The notes under the pieces: model-generated | Told to the model about the DNA's origin: nothing | What the model saw: only the letters and a program-made list of their open reading frames with translations | The model's database searches: none | Shown here: positions 51,311 through 59,433 of the stretch, one piece after another | Position numbering within the stretch: the stretch's first letter is position 1 | How the letters are laid out: each line of letters begins with the position of its first letter | Assembly (NCBI RefSeq): GCF_000633415.1 | Contig: NZ_AYMV01000028.1 | Location: 1-64,000 of the forward strand | Length of the DNA: 64,000 bases | Source of the DNA: Leucobacter sp. PH1c | Lineage (GTDB): Bacteria > Actinomycetota > Actinomycetes > Actinomycetales > Microbacteriaceae | Direction of reading: 5' to 3' | Translations under genes and position numbers: made by a program

Positions 51311-52408
51311 ATGAGCGCCAGCACACTGGATCTGATCCCTCGCGGCACCGTCTTCACGCCCGAGGAGATCACGCACTACGCCGACCCCGACACCCGCAGC
51401 CTCGAGGAGGCGATCGCGGACGCGGACCTGCTCGTCACGACCCCGCACTCGGGCGCCGCGATCCCCGAGGAGCTCGCCGAGTTCCTCTCCCCCGCGCTGA
51501 CCCGGCGCCTGCAGTACGACTACAGCGACGTGGCCACCGCCGCGATCGTGCGCCGCTGGGCCGAGATCGATCCCCGCATCGTCGCGGTGATCAACCCGCA
51601 CCCGCGCCTCATCCGCGACCCGAACCGCCGCAAGCCCGACGACGTGCGCGCCGACCTCGCCGCCGCGATCGAGCGCGTGCGCGCCGCGGGCGCCTGGCAG
51701 CGCGTCGACCTCACCGGCGTCGACGCGATCCGGCCCGTCACCTTCTCGTTCTTCCCGATCCTCGAGATCCCCGACACCGAGGCCGGGCTGCAGCGCCTCG
51801 TCGACGCGTTCGCGGAGACCGCGGAGGCCGGGCTCGGCGTCTACGAGCGCACGCGCGAGGCGCTCACCGACGCGTTCATCGCGCAGGGCCTCGAGCGGGG
51901 CGGCGTCTTCACGCGCCTCTCCTTCCACGACACGATGAACACCACGACCACGCGCGACGGCACCGTGAACGTCGCCCGCGCCGAGGCTGACCGGCTCCCC
52001 GCCGTCGTCGCGCTCTCGAATCGCGGCGACCACTCGGGCGAGGAGCGCGATCCCGCCGATCCGCCCACGATGGACCCGGCCGCGCTGCGCGCCCTCGCCG
52101 AGGCCCACCGGAGCGGCTTCGAGGTGAGCGACCCCGACGCGGTGCTGCTCAACCAGCCCTACCTGGGCAGTGAGGAGATCCGCGCGGGCGGCGCGAAGTT
52201 CCGTGCGCTCGGCGCGGAGGCCGCCGCCGCGGGCCTCAGCCTCGGCGCCGTGCAGGCGGAGTTCCTCCGGGAGTACCTGCTCGGCCCCGCGGCCGCGGCA
52301 GAACTCCACGAGCCCGGAACTGACTGGATCAGCGAGGACCCCGAGCACATCGACGCCGTCGCGCACGCCTGCAAGCGCGCGTGGGACGAGTTCCGGGACC
52401 AGCGATGA
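51311..52408 (+). CDS. N-formylglutamate amidohydrolase family protein
   Basis: A 365-residue cytosolic protein of the FGase family (metal-dependent hydrolases acting on N-substituted glutamates). The conserved TTPHSGAAIPEELAEF (~44-59) supplies the first metal-site histidine; DVATAAIVRRW and INPHPRLIRDPNRRKPDD (~94-111) follow. The region RLSFHDTMNTTTTRDGTVN carries a later His. GTG-independent ATG start at 51311. It lies 84 bp after the RimB-like gene and overlaps the next gene by 4 nt. Because the neighbours build and trim polyglutamate, a glutamate-derived substrate is attractive but unproven. Confidence 0.82.
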   Translation: MSASTLDLIPRGTVFTPEEITHYADPDTRSLEEAIADADLLVTTPHSGAAIPEELAEFLSPALTRRLQYDYSDVATAAIVRRWAEIDPRIVAVINPHPRLIRDPNRRKPDDVRADLAAAIERVRAAGAWQRVDLTGVDAIRPVTFSFFPILEIPDTEAGLQRLVDAFAETAEAGLGVYERTREALTDAFIAQGLERGGVFTRLSFHDTMNTTTTRDGTVNVARAEADRLPAVVALSNRGDHSGEERDPADPPTMDPAALRALAEAHRSGFEVSDPDAVLLNQPYLGSEEIRAGGAKFRALGAEAAAAGLSLGAVQAEFLREYLLGPAAAAELHEPGTDWISEDPEHIDAVAHACKRAWDEFRDQR

Positions 52409-53046
52409 GCGGCGAAACCGCGCGGGATTCGCGCCCCGAGTTCACCGTGCGCGCCCTCGTCGCGAGCGACATCGACGAGACCGCGCGCATCCTCGCCGCG
52501 GGCTTCTGGGACGACCCCGTGTGGGGGCCGGCGTTCCCGGAGCACCCCGACCGGCTCGCGCACGCACTCGCGCACTGGCGCTTCATGGCCGAGCAGGCGG
52601 TGCGCTTCGGCGAGCCCCTCGTCGCCGAGCTGCCGGACGGCCGGATCGCCGCCGTCTCGACCTGGTTCCCGCCGGGCGAGGACGAGGTCAACGAGGCCGA
52701 CCTCCCCGCCTACGCTGCGCTGCTGCGCGGCACGATCGGCGACGCGGCGGCTGAGGCGCTCCTCGCGGAGGGCGAGCTCTTCGCGGAGGCCCGCCCAGAC
52801 GAGCCGCACGCGTACCTCTCGATGCTCGCCGTCGCTCCCGAGGCGCGCGGGCTCGGGATCGGGATGCGGCTCGTGGCCGCGGCGCTGGAGCGGTACGACG
52901 CGGCCGGCCTGCAGACGTACCTCGAGTCGTCAAACCCGGGCAACGACGCGCGCTACGAGCGGCTCGGCTACCTCCCGGCGCGGCGCATCGAGATCCCCGG
53001 TTCGCCGACCGTGCAGAGCTACCTCCGCCCCGCGCCCCCCGCGTAG
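52405..53046 (+). CDS. GNAT family N-acetyltransferase
   Basis: A 213-residue acetyl-CoA-dependent N-acetyltransferase. The acetyl-CoA site is in LSMLAVAPEARGLGIGMRLV (~139-158), and the late motif YERLGYLPARRIEIPG closes the domain. The ATG overlaps the stop of the preceding gene (ATGA), so the two are co-translated. Target unknown; a modifier of an amino acid, peptide or ribosomal protein is possible given the RimK neighbourhood. Confidence 0.87.
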   Translation: MSGETARDSRPEFTVRALVASDIDETARILAAGFWDDPVWGPAFPEHPDRLAHALAHWRFMAEQAVRFGEPLVAELPDGRIAAVSTWFPPGEDEVNEADLPAYAALLRGTIGDAAAEALLAEGELFAEARPDEPHAYLSMLAVAPEARGLGIGMRLVAAALERYDAAGLQTYLESSNPGNDARYERLGYLPARRIEIPGSPTVQSYLRPAPPA

Positions 53047-53316
53047 CGCGGACGGGGGGGCGCTCCCCGCGCTTCTGCGGTTCCCTCGTGCGCTCGTTCC
53101 CTGCTCCCGGGGTTTCTACTTTCCCTGCGCCCGCGGTTCCCTCCAATTTCTCGGAGAAATCTGGAATCTCGGAGCGAGGACTGCGCAAAATCTCCGCGAA
53201 TCGAGATTTCTCCGAGGAAAGCGGCGCGCGGGTGAGGAAAGCGGTGCGAGGTTCGGGAAAGCGGCGCGCGGACTCAGCACGCAGCGCCAGCCGACAACTG
53301 GCGTGCACCCCCTAGG
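53047..53316. repeat. Repeat-rich convergent intergenic region
   Basis: 270 bp without a gene. It has four TTCCCT-containing units between ~53090 and 53142. The palindrome ATTTCTC-G-GAGAAAT is at 53146-53160. TTTCTCGGAGAAATCT (53147-53162) faces its near-complement (53204-53219). Three ~20-bp tandem units of the form GAGGAAAGCGGYGCG follow from ~53214 to 53273. The two sides are roughly complementary, so the whole can fold back on itself. Base composition dips in the centre compared with the neighbouring genes. Confidence 0.6.
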
Positions 53317-54660
53317 TCAGCCGCCCCAGAGCACCCCGAACAGGGCGCCCGCGGCGATCGTCGTGACCGCGAGGATGATCGTGGGCAGGAAGAACGAGTG
53401 GTCGACGAGCTTCGTGCCGAGCTTCGTGGACCCCGAGTGGTCGAAGTTCGCCGCCGCGATCTGCGAACCGTTGGTCGGCAGCAGGTAGATGCCGGCGAAG
53501 GCGCCAGCCCACATGCCCGACAGCAGCCCGAGCGGGATGCCCGCGGCGAGGCCGATCGGCACGATCGTCCGGGTGGCGGTCGACTGGCTCGTCGTGAGCA
53601 CGCAGACGAGGAAGACGCCGAGCGCGAAGATCCACGGGGCCGCCGTGACGAGGCCACCGACGCCGTCGGCGATCATGGTCGTGTGCGCGCCCAGGAACGT
53701 GTCGGTGAGCCAGGCGAGACCGAAGAGGGCGATCGCGGAGACCATGCCGGCCTTGAACACGGTCATGGTGGGAATCTCGGCGACCTTGGGGCGCGAGACG
53801 AGCAGGATCAGGGTACCCACGACGAACATCACGATCTCGATGATCGGGGTCATCGCGACGGGATCCCCCGCGGCGTCGAGCGGGCGGATCCCCTTGAACA
53901 GGCCGAAAGCGACGATCGCGGCGACGCCGAGCAGGAAGATGGTCGCCGCGTTGCGGCCGGCCGCCGTGACGGTGACCTCGGCGCGCACCTCGGCGGCGTT
54001 CGCGGACGGGGCAGGGATCTTGCCGGAGGCGATCCGCTCCTGGATCTCGGGATCGTCGGCGATGTCCTTGCCGAGGCGGTTCACGATGATCCCGGAGATG
54101 ATGATGCCGACCACGGCGGCCGGGATCGTGACCTTCAGGATGTCGACGAGTTCGAAGTTCCAGGGCGCCGTGTCGGTGAGTGTGACCATCGCGGCCATGG
54201 CGGCGGAGACCGGGCTGCAGGCGAGCGCGACGCCCGTCGCGACCACGGAGAGCGAGAGCGGGCGCGAGGGGCGCACGCCGTTGCGGTACGAGAGATCTTG
54301 GATCACGGGGAGCAGGGGGTAGAGGATGTTCGACGTGCCCGCGCCGACCGCGAAGAGGAACGAGACGAGCGGGGCGACGAGCGTGATCTGCTTCGGGCTG
54401 CGCGCGATGAGCTTCGCCGCGACGGAGACCATCCAGTCGATGCCGCCGGCCGCCTGCATCATCGAGGAGGCGAGCACGACCGCGAGCACGATGAGGAGTG
54501 CGTCGACGGGCGGTGAGCCGGGGGCGAGGCGGAACACGAAGACGAGGATCGCGACGCCCGTGCCGCCCCACAGGCCGAGGCCGACGCCGCTCGATCGTGT
54601 GCCCATGACGATGCACCCGAGGACGACGAGCAGCTGCGTGACAAACAACACGATGTCCAT
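53317..54660 (-). CDS. Anaerobic C4-dicarboxylate transporter-like protein (Dcu family)
   Basis: A 447-residue membrane protein with 10-12 hydrophobic segments. Dcu family features include MQAAGGIDWMVSVAAKLIAR (~54-73), FAVGAGTSNILYPLLPVI (~88-105) and SPVSAAMAAMVTL (~135-147). The family exchanges C4-dicarboxylates such as fumarate, succinate or aspartate. ATG 54660 is chosen for AAGGGGGAA; the open frame begins 18 nt earlier. Monocistronic. Confidence 0.87.
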   Translation of the reverse strand: MDIVLFVTQLLVVLGCIVMGTRSSGVGLGLWGGTGVAILVFVFRLAPGSPPVDALLIVLAVVLASSMMQAAGGIDWMVSVAAKLIARSPKQITLVAPLVSFLFAVGAGTSNILYPLLPVIQDLSYRNGVRPSRPLSLSVVATGVALACSPVSAAMAAMVTLTDTAPWNFELVDILKVTIPAAVVGIIISGIIVNRLGKDIADDPEIQERIASGKIPAPSANAAEVRAEVTVTAAGRNAATIFLLGVAAIVAFGLFKGIRPLDAAGDPVAMTPIIEIVMFVVGTLILLVSRPKVAEIPTMTVFKAGMVSAIALFGLAWLTDTFLGAHTTMIADGVGGLVTAAPWIFALGVFLVCVLTTSQSTATRTIVPIGLAAGIPLGLLSGMWAGAFAGIYLLPTNGSQIAAANFDHSGSTKLGTKLVDHSFFLPTIILAVTTIAAGALFGVLWGG

Positions 54661-54763
54661 AGCTTCCCCCTTGTTCACTCTTGGGGATCAGAGTAGCGCT
54701 GGACGCGGTCCAAGCCCAGCACATTTTTCGCGGCGACGAGCCCCGGCGCCCCGCAGCAGCTGC

Positions 54764-54816
54764 GGGCACCGCGCGGGCACCGCGCGGTGCCGCGCGGGCA
54801 CCGCGCGGTGCCGCGC
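54764..54816. repeat. 21-bp tandem repeat in intergenic DNA
   Basis: The unit GGGCACCGCGCGGTGCCGCGC occurs twice (54775-54795 and 54796-54816), with an 11-nt partial copy before (54764-54774) and a degenerate one after. Each unit contains the palindrome GCACCGCGCGGTGC. Located between divergent transporter genes, just upstream of the SulP gene. Confidence 0.75.
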
Positions 54817-54879
54817 GGGCGCCGCCCAGGTGCCGCGGGCGATGGGGCATGATGGTCGGAGAGAGCGAAGGAGGCGTCC

Positions 54880-56526
54880 ATGGCCGCGATCGTGGCGGGG
54901 CTGCGTGCCCTGCTGCCCACCCGTGAGGACTACCGGGGGCTCCGCACGAGCTGGCGGGCCGACCTCGTCGCGGGCCTCACGGTCGGGATCGTCGCCCTGC
55001 CGCTCGCGCTCGCCTTCGGCGTGAGTTCGGGCGTCGGGGCCGAGGCCGGGCTCATCACCGCGATCGTCGCGGGCCTCGTCGCGGCCGTGTTCGGCGGTTC
55101 GAACGTGCAGGTATCGGGCCCGACGGGCGCGATGGTCGTGGTGCTCGCCCCGATCGTCGCCGTCCACGGGGTCGGGGCCGTCGCGATCGTGAGCATCTTC
55201 GCGGGGCTCATCGTGCTCGCGGCCGGCCTGCTCCGGCTCGGCCGGGCCGTCAGCTACATCCCGTGGCCCGTGATCGAGGGCTTCACCGCCGGCATCGGGA
55301 TCATCATCTTCCTCCAGCAGGTGCCCGCCGCGCTCGGCGTCGACGGCGCCGGCCGCTCGTCGAACGCGGTGCTCGCCGCGGGCGAGGTGATCCGCGACGC
55401 GGCCTGGCCCGACGCGCTCCTGCCGCTCGCCGCCGTCGCGGGCGTGGCGCTCATCATGACGCTGCTCGGCCGGATCGCGCCCGCCGTGCCCGCCTCGTTC
55501 GTCGCGATCCTCGTGGTCTCGGTCTGCGCGGCGCTCGCTGGATCGCCGCTGCCGACGATCGGCGCACTGCCGCACACGCTGCCCGCGCCCACCGTTCCGG
55601 CGTTCGACCCGGCGACGCTCTCGGCCCTGGCCGGGCCGGCAGTCGCGGTGGCGGCGCTCGCGGCGATCGAGTCGCTGCTGTCGGCGCGGGTCGCGGCGAC
55701 GATCGCCGACACCGGCCAGGTGAACGCGGACCGCGAGCTCTTCGGCCAGGGGCTCGCCTCGATCGCCTCGGGCTTCTTCGGCGGGATGCCGGCGACGGGC
55801 GCGATCGCGCGCACGGCGGTCAATGTGCGGAGCGGGGCGCGCACGCGCCTCTCGGCGGTGGTGCACGCGCTCGCGCTGCTCCTCGTCGTGCTTGTCGCCG
55901 CGGAGATCGTGGGCGCGATTCCCCTCGCGGCCCTCGCCGGGGTGCTCATGATGACGGCGCTGCGCATGGTCTCCCCCGCGACGATCGGGCGCGTGCTCCG
56001 CGCGGGGCGTTCGAGCGCCGCGGTGTTCGCGATCACGCTGTTCGTCACGGTCGCCTTCGATCTCGTGATCGCGGTCGGGATCGGGCTCGCGGTCGCCGCG
56101 TTCTTCGCGCTCCGCACGCTGAGCCGCGCGAGCGACGCCGAGCGCGAGGCGCTGCCCGGCCCGGCCTCCCCCGGCGACGAGCGGATCGCGCTCTTCACGC
56201 TGCACGGCTCGCTGTTCTTCGGCGCGGCGGATCGCCTCATCGACCGGATCGCGGAGACCCCGGGCGTCGAGGTGGTGATCCTGCGCCTGTCCGATGTGCA
56301 GCTCATCGACGCGACGGGCGCGAACGCGCTCGCCGAGCTCGTGACGGGGCTCGAGCGGCGGGGCGCGACCGTACTGATCAAGGGAGTGCGCCCCGAGCAC
56401 CGCCGCCTCCTGGAGCGGCTCGGAGTGATCGGCGCGCTGCGCCACCCGGCGCACCTCTTCGCCGAGCTCGATCCCGCGCTCGCGCACGCGCGCGACCACG
56501 TGCGCCGCGCCGCGGCGGCCGAGTAG
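54880..56526 (+). CDS. SulP family inorganic anion transporter
   Basis: A 548-residue transporter of the SLC26/SulP family (sulfate, bicarbonate or similar anions). The signature region runs through LTVGIVALPLALAFGVSSGV (~31-50) and SGPTGAMVVVLAPIVAVHG. About 12-14 membrane segments precede a C-terminal cytosolic STAS domain (~440-540, with DVQLIDATGANALAELVTGL). ATG 54880. Substrate is not predictable from the sequence; no carbonic anhydrase gene is adjacent. Confidence 0.92.
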   Translation: MAAIVAGLRALLPTREDYRGLRTSWRADLVAGLTVGIVALPLALAFGVSSGVGAEAGLITAIVAGLVAAVFGGSNVQVSGPTGAMVVVLAPIVAVHGVGAVAIVSIFAGLIVLAAGLLRLGRAVSYIPWPVIEGFTAGIGIIIFLQQVPAALGVDGAGRSSNAVLAAGEVIRDAAWPDALLPLAAVAGVALIMTLLGRIAPAVPASFVAILVVSVCAALAGSPLPTIGALPHTLPAPTVPAFDPATLSALAGPAVAVAALAAIESLLSARVAATIADTGQVNADRELFGQGLASIASGFFGGMPATGAIARTAVNVRSGARTRLSAVVHALALLLVVLVAAEIVGAIPLAALAGVLMMTALRMVSPATIGRVLRAGRSSAAVFAITLFVTVAFDLVIAVGIGLAVAAFFALRTLSRASDAEREALPGPASPGDERIALFTLHGSLFFGAADRLIDRIAETPGVEVVILRLSDVQLIDATGANALAELVTGLERRGATVLIKGVRPEHRRLLERLGVIGALRHPAHLFAELDPALAHARDHVRRAAAAE

Positions 56527-56564
56527 GCGACCGGGCCGCCGAGCAACCAGCGGCCGCGCCGCTG

Positions 56565-56624
56565 GGTCGCCGCGCCACCGGGCCGCCGCGCCACCAGGCC
56601 GCCGCGCCACCGGGCCGCCGCGCC
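56565..56624. repeat. 16-bp tandem repeat in intergenic DNA
   Basis: Units of GGCCGCCGCGCCACCG (with one or two base changes) at 56565-56580, 56581-56596 and 56597-56612, plus a partial fourth. It lies between the SulP gene and the next plus-strand gene. Probably a slippage-prone array. Confidence 0.75.
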
Positions 56625-56682
56625 GGGCCGTCTGACTGCCGCGCCCCGGACACTCCCCAGCCGCGCACGGAATACTGACCCC

Positions 56683-58014
56683 ATGCCCCGCTCCTCCGCC
56701 CCCGCGCCCGCCGCCCGCATGATCGGCGTCGACGTCGCCCGCTTCCTCGCGATCGTCGGGATGATCGCGGCGCACCTCGTGCCGGTCGCGGGGATGCTCG
56801 CCGAGCCCGGCAGCACCGCCGAGAGCGCCGGCAGGATCACCGACGCGCTGACCGCGGGGATCGCTGCCCCGCTCTTCGCGGTGCTGGGCGGGGTGAGCAC
56901 CGTGTTCGCGACGCGGCGGCTGCTCCGCTCGGGGCGCGCGGGCGCGGCGATCGGGGCGGTCGCGGTGCGGGGCGCACTCCTCATCGTGATCGGGCTGGTG
57001 CTCGGGCTCATCGAGACCCCGGTCGCGATCGTGCTCGCCTACTACGGTGCGGCGATGCTGATCGTCGCACCGCTCGTCGCGGTGCGCTCCGGGCTGCTCG
57101 GCGCGCTCGCCCTCGTGCTCGGCGTCGCGGGCGGCCCCGTGAACGCGGCGCTCCGCGTGGACATGGAACCGTGGCCGCCGGGCGACCAGATCACGTTCGA
57201 GGGCTTCGGCCAGGACTCGGGCGGCACGCTCGGTGCGCTGCTCCTCACGGGCGAGTACCCGGCCATCACCTGGGTCGCCTACCTGCTCGTCGGCGTGCTC
57301 ATCGGGCGCCTGCTCACCGCGGCCGCACGGCGGGGCGCGCTCGGCCGCGCCGCCGGACTGCTCGCGGGGGCCGGGGCGGTGGCTGCGGTCGCCGGGCAAC
57401 TCGTGTCGAACGCCGCGGTCGCTGCGGCGAGCGCGGCTGCGAGTACCGCGGCGGGAACGCTGCCGCCCGGCCTGGCGGCGTTCGCGGGGGTCGCCCCCGA
57501 CGAGTTCGCGGAGTACGTCACCTCGTCGACGCTCGGGGCACCGCTCGCGCCGGAGCTCTGGGCGCAGCTCATCGCCACGCCGCACTCGGGCTCGCCCGTG
57601 GATGTGCTCCGCACCGTGGGCATCGCGGCCGCCGTGATCGGCCTGCTCGTGCTCCTCTGCGATGTGCTCCGGACGGGCGGGCGCCCGGGCACGCGGCCGC
57701 CCGGAGCCGTGCTCGGGGCCGTGCGCGCAGCGGGGGCCGCACCGCTCACGGTGTACACGCTGCACATCGTCGCGACGGGCCTGCTGCTCGAGCCGGCGCT
57801 CGCGGATCCCGCGGCGTTCTTCGGCGACGGGCTGCCCTGGTGGGCCGCGGGACTCGGGGCGTTCGCGCTGCAGCTCGCGGGCGTCCTCGCGATCGGCGCG
57901 CTGCTCGCCGCGCTCGGCAGGCGGGGGCCGCTCGAGGCGTTCGTCTCGGGAGCGGTGCGCCTCGTCGTACGGGGCGGGGATCGGGAACGAGCGGGCGGGA
58001 CGAGCGCGGGCTGA
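56683..58014 (+). CDS. Acyltransferase-like integral membrane protein (DUF418/DUF1624-type)
   Basis: A 443-residue protein with about ten membrane segments. The N-terminal MIGVDVARFLAIVGMIAAHL (~13-32, with the His-containing first helix) and the C-terminal PLTVYTLHIVATGLLLE match the acyltransferase_3-like/DUF1624-DUF418 superfamily. These proteins may transfer acyl groups across the membrane to cell-envelope molecules, but most are uncharacterised. Two helices are very Ala-rich. Confidence 0.75.
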   Translation: MPRSSAPAPAARMIGVDVARFLAIVGMIAAHLVPVAGMLAEPGSTAESAGRITDALTAGIAAPLFAVLGGVSTVFATRRLLRSGRAGAAIGAVAVRGALLIVIGLVLGLIETPVAIVLAYYGAAMLIVAPLVAVRSGLLGALALVLGVAGGPVNAALRVDMEPWPPGDQITFEGFGQDSGGTLGALLLTGEYPAITWVAYLLVGVLIGRLLTAAARRGALGRAAGLLAGAGAVAAVAGQLVSNAAVAAASAAASTAAGTLPPGLAAFAGVAPDEFAEYVTSSTLGAPLAPELWAQLIATPHSGSPVDVLRTVGIAAAVIGLLVLLCDVLRTGGRPGTRPPGAVLGAVRAAGAAPLTVYTLHIVATGLLLEPALADPAAFFGDGLPWWAAGLGAFALQLAGVLAIGALLAALGRRGPLEAFVSGAVRLVVRGGDRERAGGTSAG

Positions 58015-58161
58015 GCCGGTGACGAGCGCGGGCTGAGCGCGAGCTGAGCCCGGTTCGTGCCGGATCCGACCCGGCGCTCGGGATCCGGATCCCGCGCACG
58101 AGTGTGACGCCGCTTTACCGCCGGGCTCGCGCTCCGCTCCCGCGCGAGGGAGCATGGGCGC

Positions 58162-59433
58162 ATGACTGAGGCCGACTGTTCGCACCCCTCCGAGGTGGAT
58201 CCCGCCGGTGTGCCCTTCGCGGAGCTCGCCCCGGCGCGGCTGCGCGCCGAGCGCACCAGCCTCAAGTGGACCCGCTTCCCCGCCGACGTGCTCCCGCTGT
58301 TCGTCGCCGAGATGGACTTCGCGCTCGCGCCCGAGATCCGGGACGCCCTGATCGGCCGGATCGCCGCGTCCGACACGGGCTACCTCGACGGTCCCGGGCC
58401 GCTCGCCCCCGCCTTTGCGGGCTTCGCGAGCCGCGCGTGGGGCTGGGAGATCCCGCACTCGCGCGTGTTCCTCGCGACCGACGTGGCCACGGGTGTCGTC
58501 GAGTCGCTCCGCGTCGAGGGTGAGCTGCGGCGGCGGCAGGAGGCGGCGGGCGGACCGGCGCCGAGCGGCCGGATCGTGGTGCCCACACCCGTGTACCCCG
58601 GCTTCTTCGAGATGCTCGAGGAGCTCCCGTACGAGATCGTCGAGGTGCCGCTCGCGGCGGCGCCGGGAGACTCGGGGCTGCGCCTCGACCTCTCAGCGAT
58701 CGAGCGCGCCTTCGTCGCGGGCGCCGACGCCTTCCTGCTCTGCAACCCGCACAACCCGCACGGCCTCGTCCACCGGGAGGAAGAGCTCGCCGAGCTCGCC
58801 CGCCTCGCCGCCGAGCACAGCGTCTGGGTCGTGTCCGACGAGATCCACGCACCGCTCACCCACGCCGGCGAGACCTTCACGCCGTTCGCCCCGCTCGCGG
58901 CCGCGGCGGGCGCCCTCGCCGTGACCACCACGTCCGCCAGCAAGGGCTGGAACCTCGCGGGCGCGAAGTGCTCCGTGATCGTTGCCGCGGACGAGCGGAG
59001 CGAGGAGGCACTCCGTTTGCTGCCGCCCGAGACCGTGACGCGCGCCAGCATCCTCGGCCTCCACGCAGGGGTCGCCGCGTTCACCGCGGGCGAGGCCTGG
59101 CTCGGCCGCGCGATCGCCCAGATCGAGGCGAACCAGGCGCTGCTCGCCGAGCTCGTCGCGGAGCGCCTGCCCGGGGTGCGCCTCACTCCCGCGCGGGCGG
59201 GCTATCTCGCCTGGCTCGACTTCCGCGGCGCCGGGCTCGGCGACGATCCCTACCGGCGGATCCTCGACGACGCACGCGTCGCCCTCAACGATGGCGCGTT
59301 CTTCGGCGCGGGCGGGGCGGGGCACGTGCGCCTCAACCTCGCGTGCGCCCCCGACACGATCCGCGAGGCCGTCACCCGCATCGCGGCGATCCTCCCGCGG
59401 CACGCAGCAGCAGAACAGGAAGGGCGGGCATGA
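58162..59433 (+). CDS. PLP-dependent aminotransferase/C-S lyase (PatB/MalY type)
   Basis: A 423-residue class I/II aminotransferase-fold enzyme. MalY/PatB features include LPLFVAEMDF (~43-52), LCNPHNPHG (~193-201), VSDEIHAPLTH (~224-234) and the PLP lysine in SASKGWNLAG (~258-267). Proteins of this subgroup usually cleave cystathionine or cysteine conjugates. The gene overlaps the downstream MetY-type gene by 4 nt, which supports a sulfur-amino-acid role. Confidence 0.87.
   Translation: MTEADCSHPSEVDPAGVPFAELAPARLRAERTSLKWTRFPADVLPLFVAEMDFALAPEIRDALIGRIAASDTGYLDGPGPLAPAFAGFASRAWGWEIPHSRVFLATDVATGVVESLRVEGELRRRQEAAGGPAPSGRIVVPTPVYPGFFEMLEELPYEIVEVPLAAAPGDSGLRLDLSAIERAFVAGADAFLLCNPHNPHGLVHREEELAELARLAAEHSVWVVSDEIHAPLTHAGETFTPFAPLAAAAGALAVTTTSASKGWNLAGAKCSVIVAADERSEEALRLLPPETVTRASILGLHAGVAAFTAGEAWLGRAIAQIEANQALLAELVAERLPGVRLTPARAGYLAWLDFRGAGLGDDPYRRILDDARVALNDGAFFGAGGAGHVRLNLACAPDTIREAVTRIAAILPRHAAAEQEGRA

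Noticed and set aside
54764-54816. Possible CRISPR array
   Set aside because: The units are directly abutting with no unique spacers, and no cas genes are present.
54688-58458. A 1256-codon minus-strand open frame
   Set aside because: It is antisense to the SulP and acyltransferase-like genes, both of which have clear family motifs. Its composition (Arg, Asp, Glu, His runs) is not protein-like.
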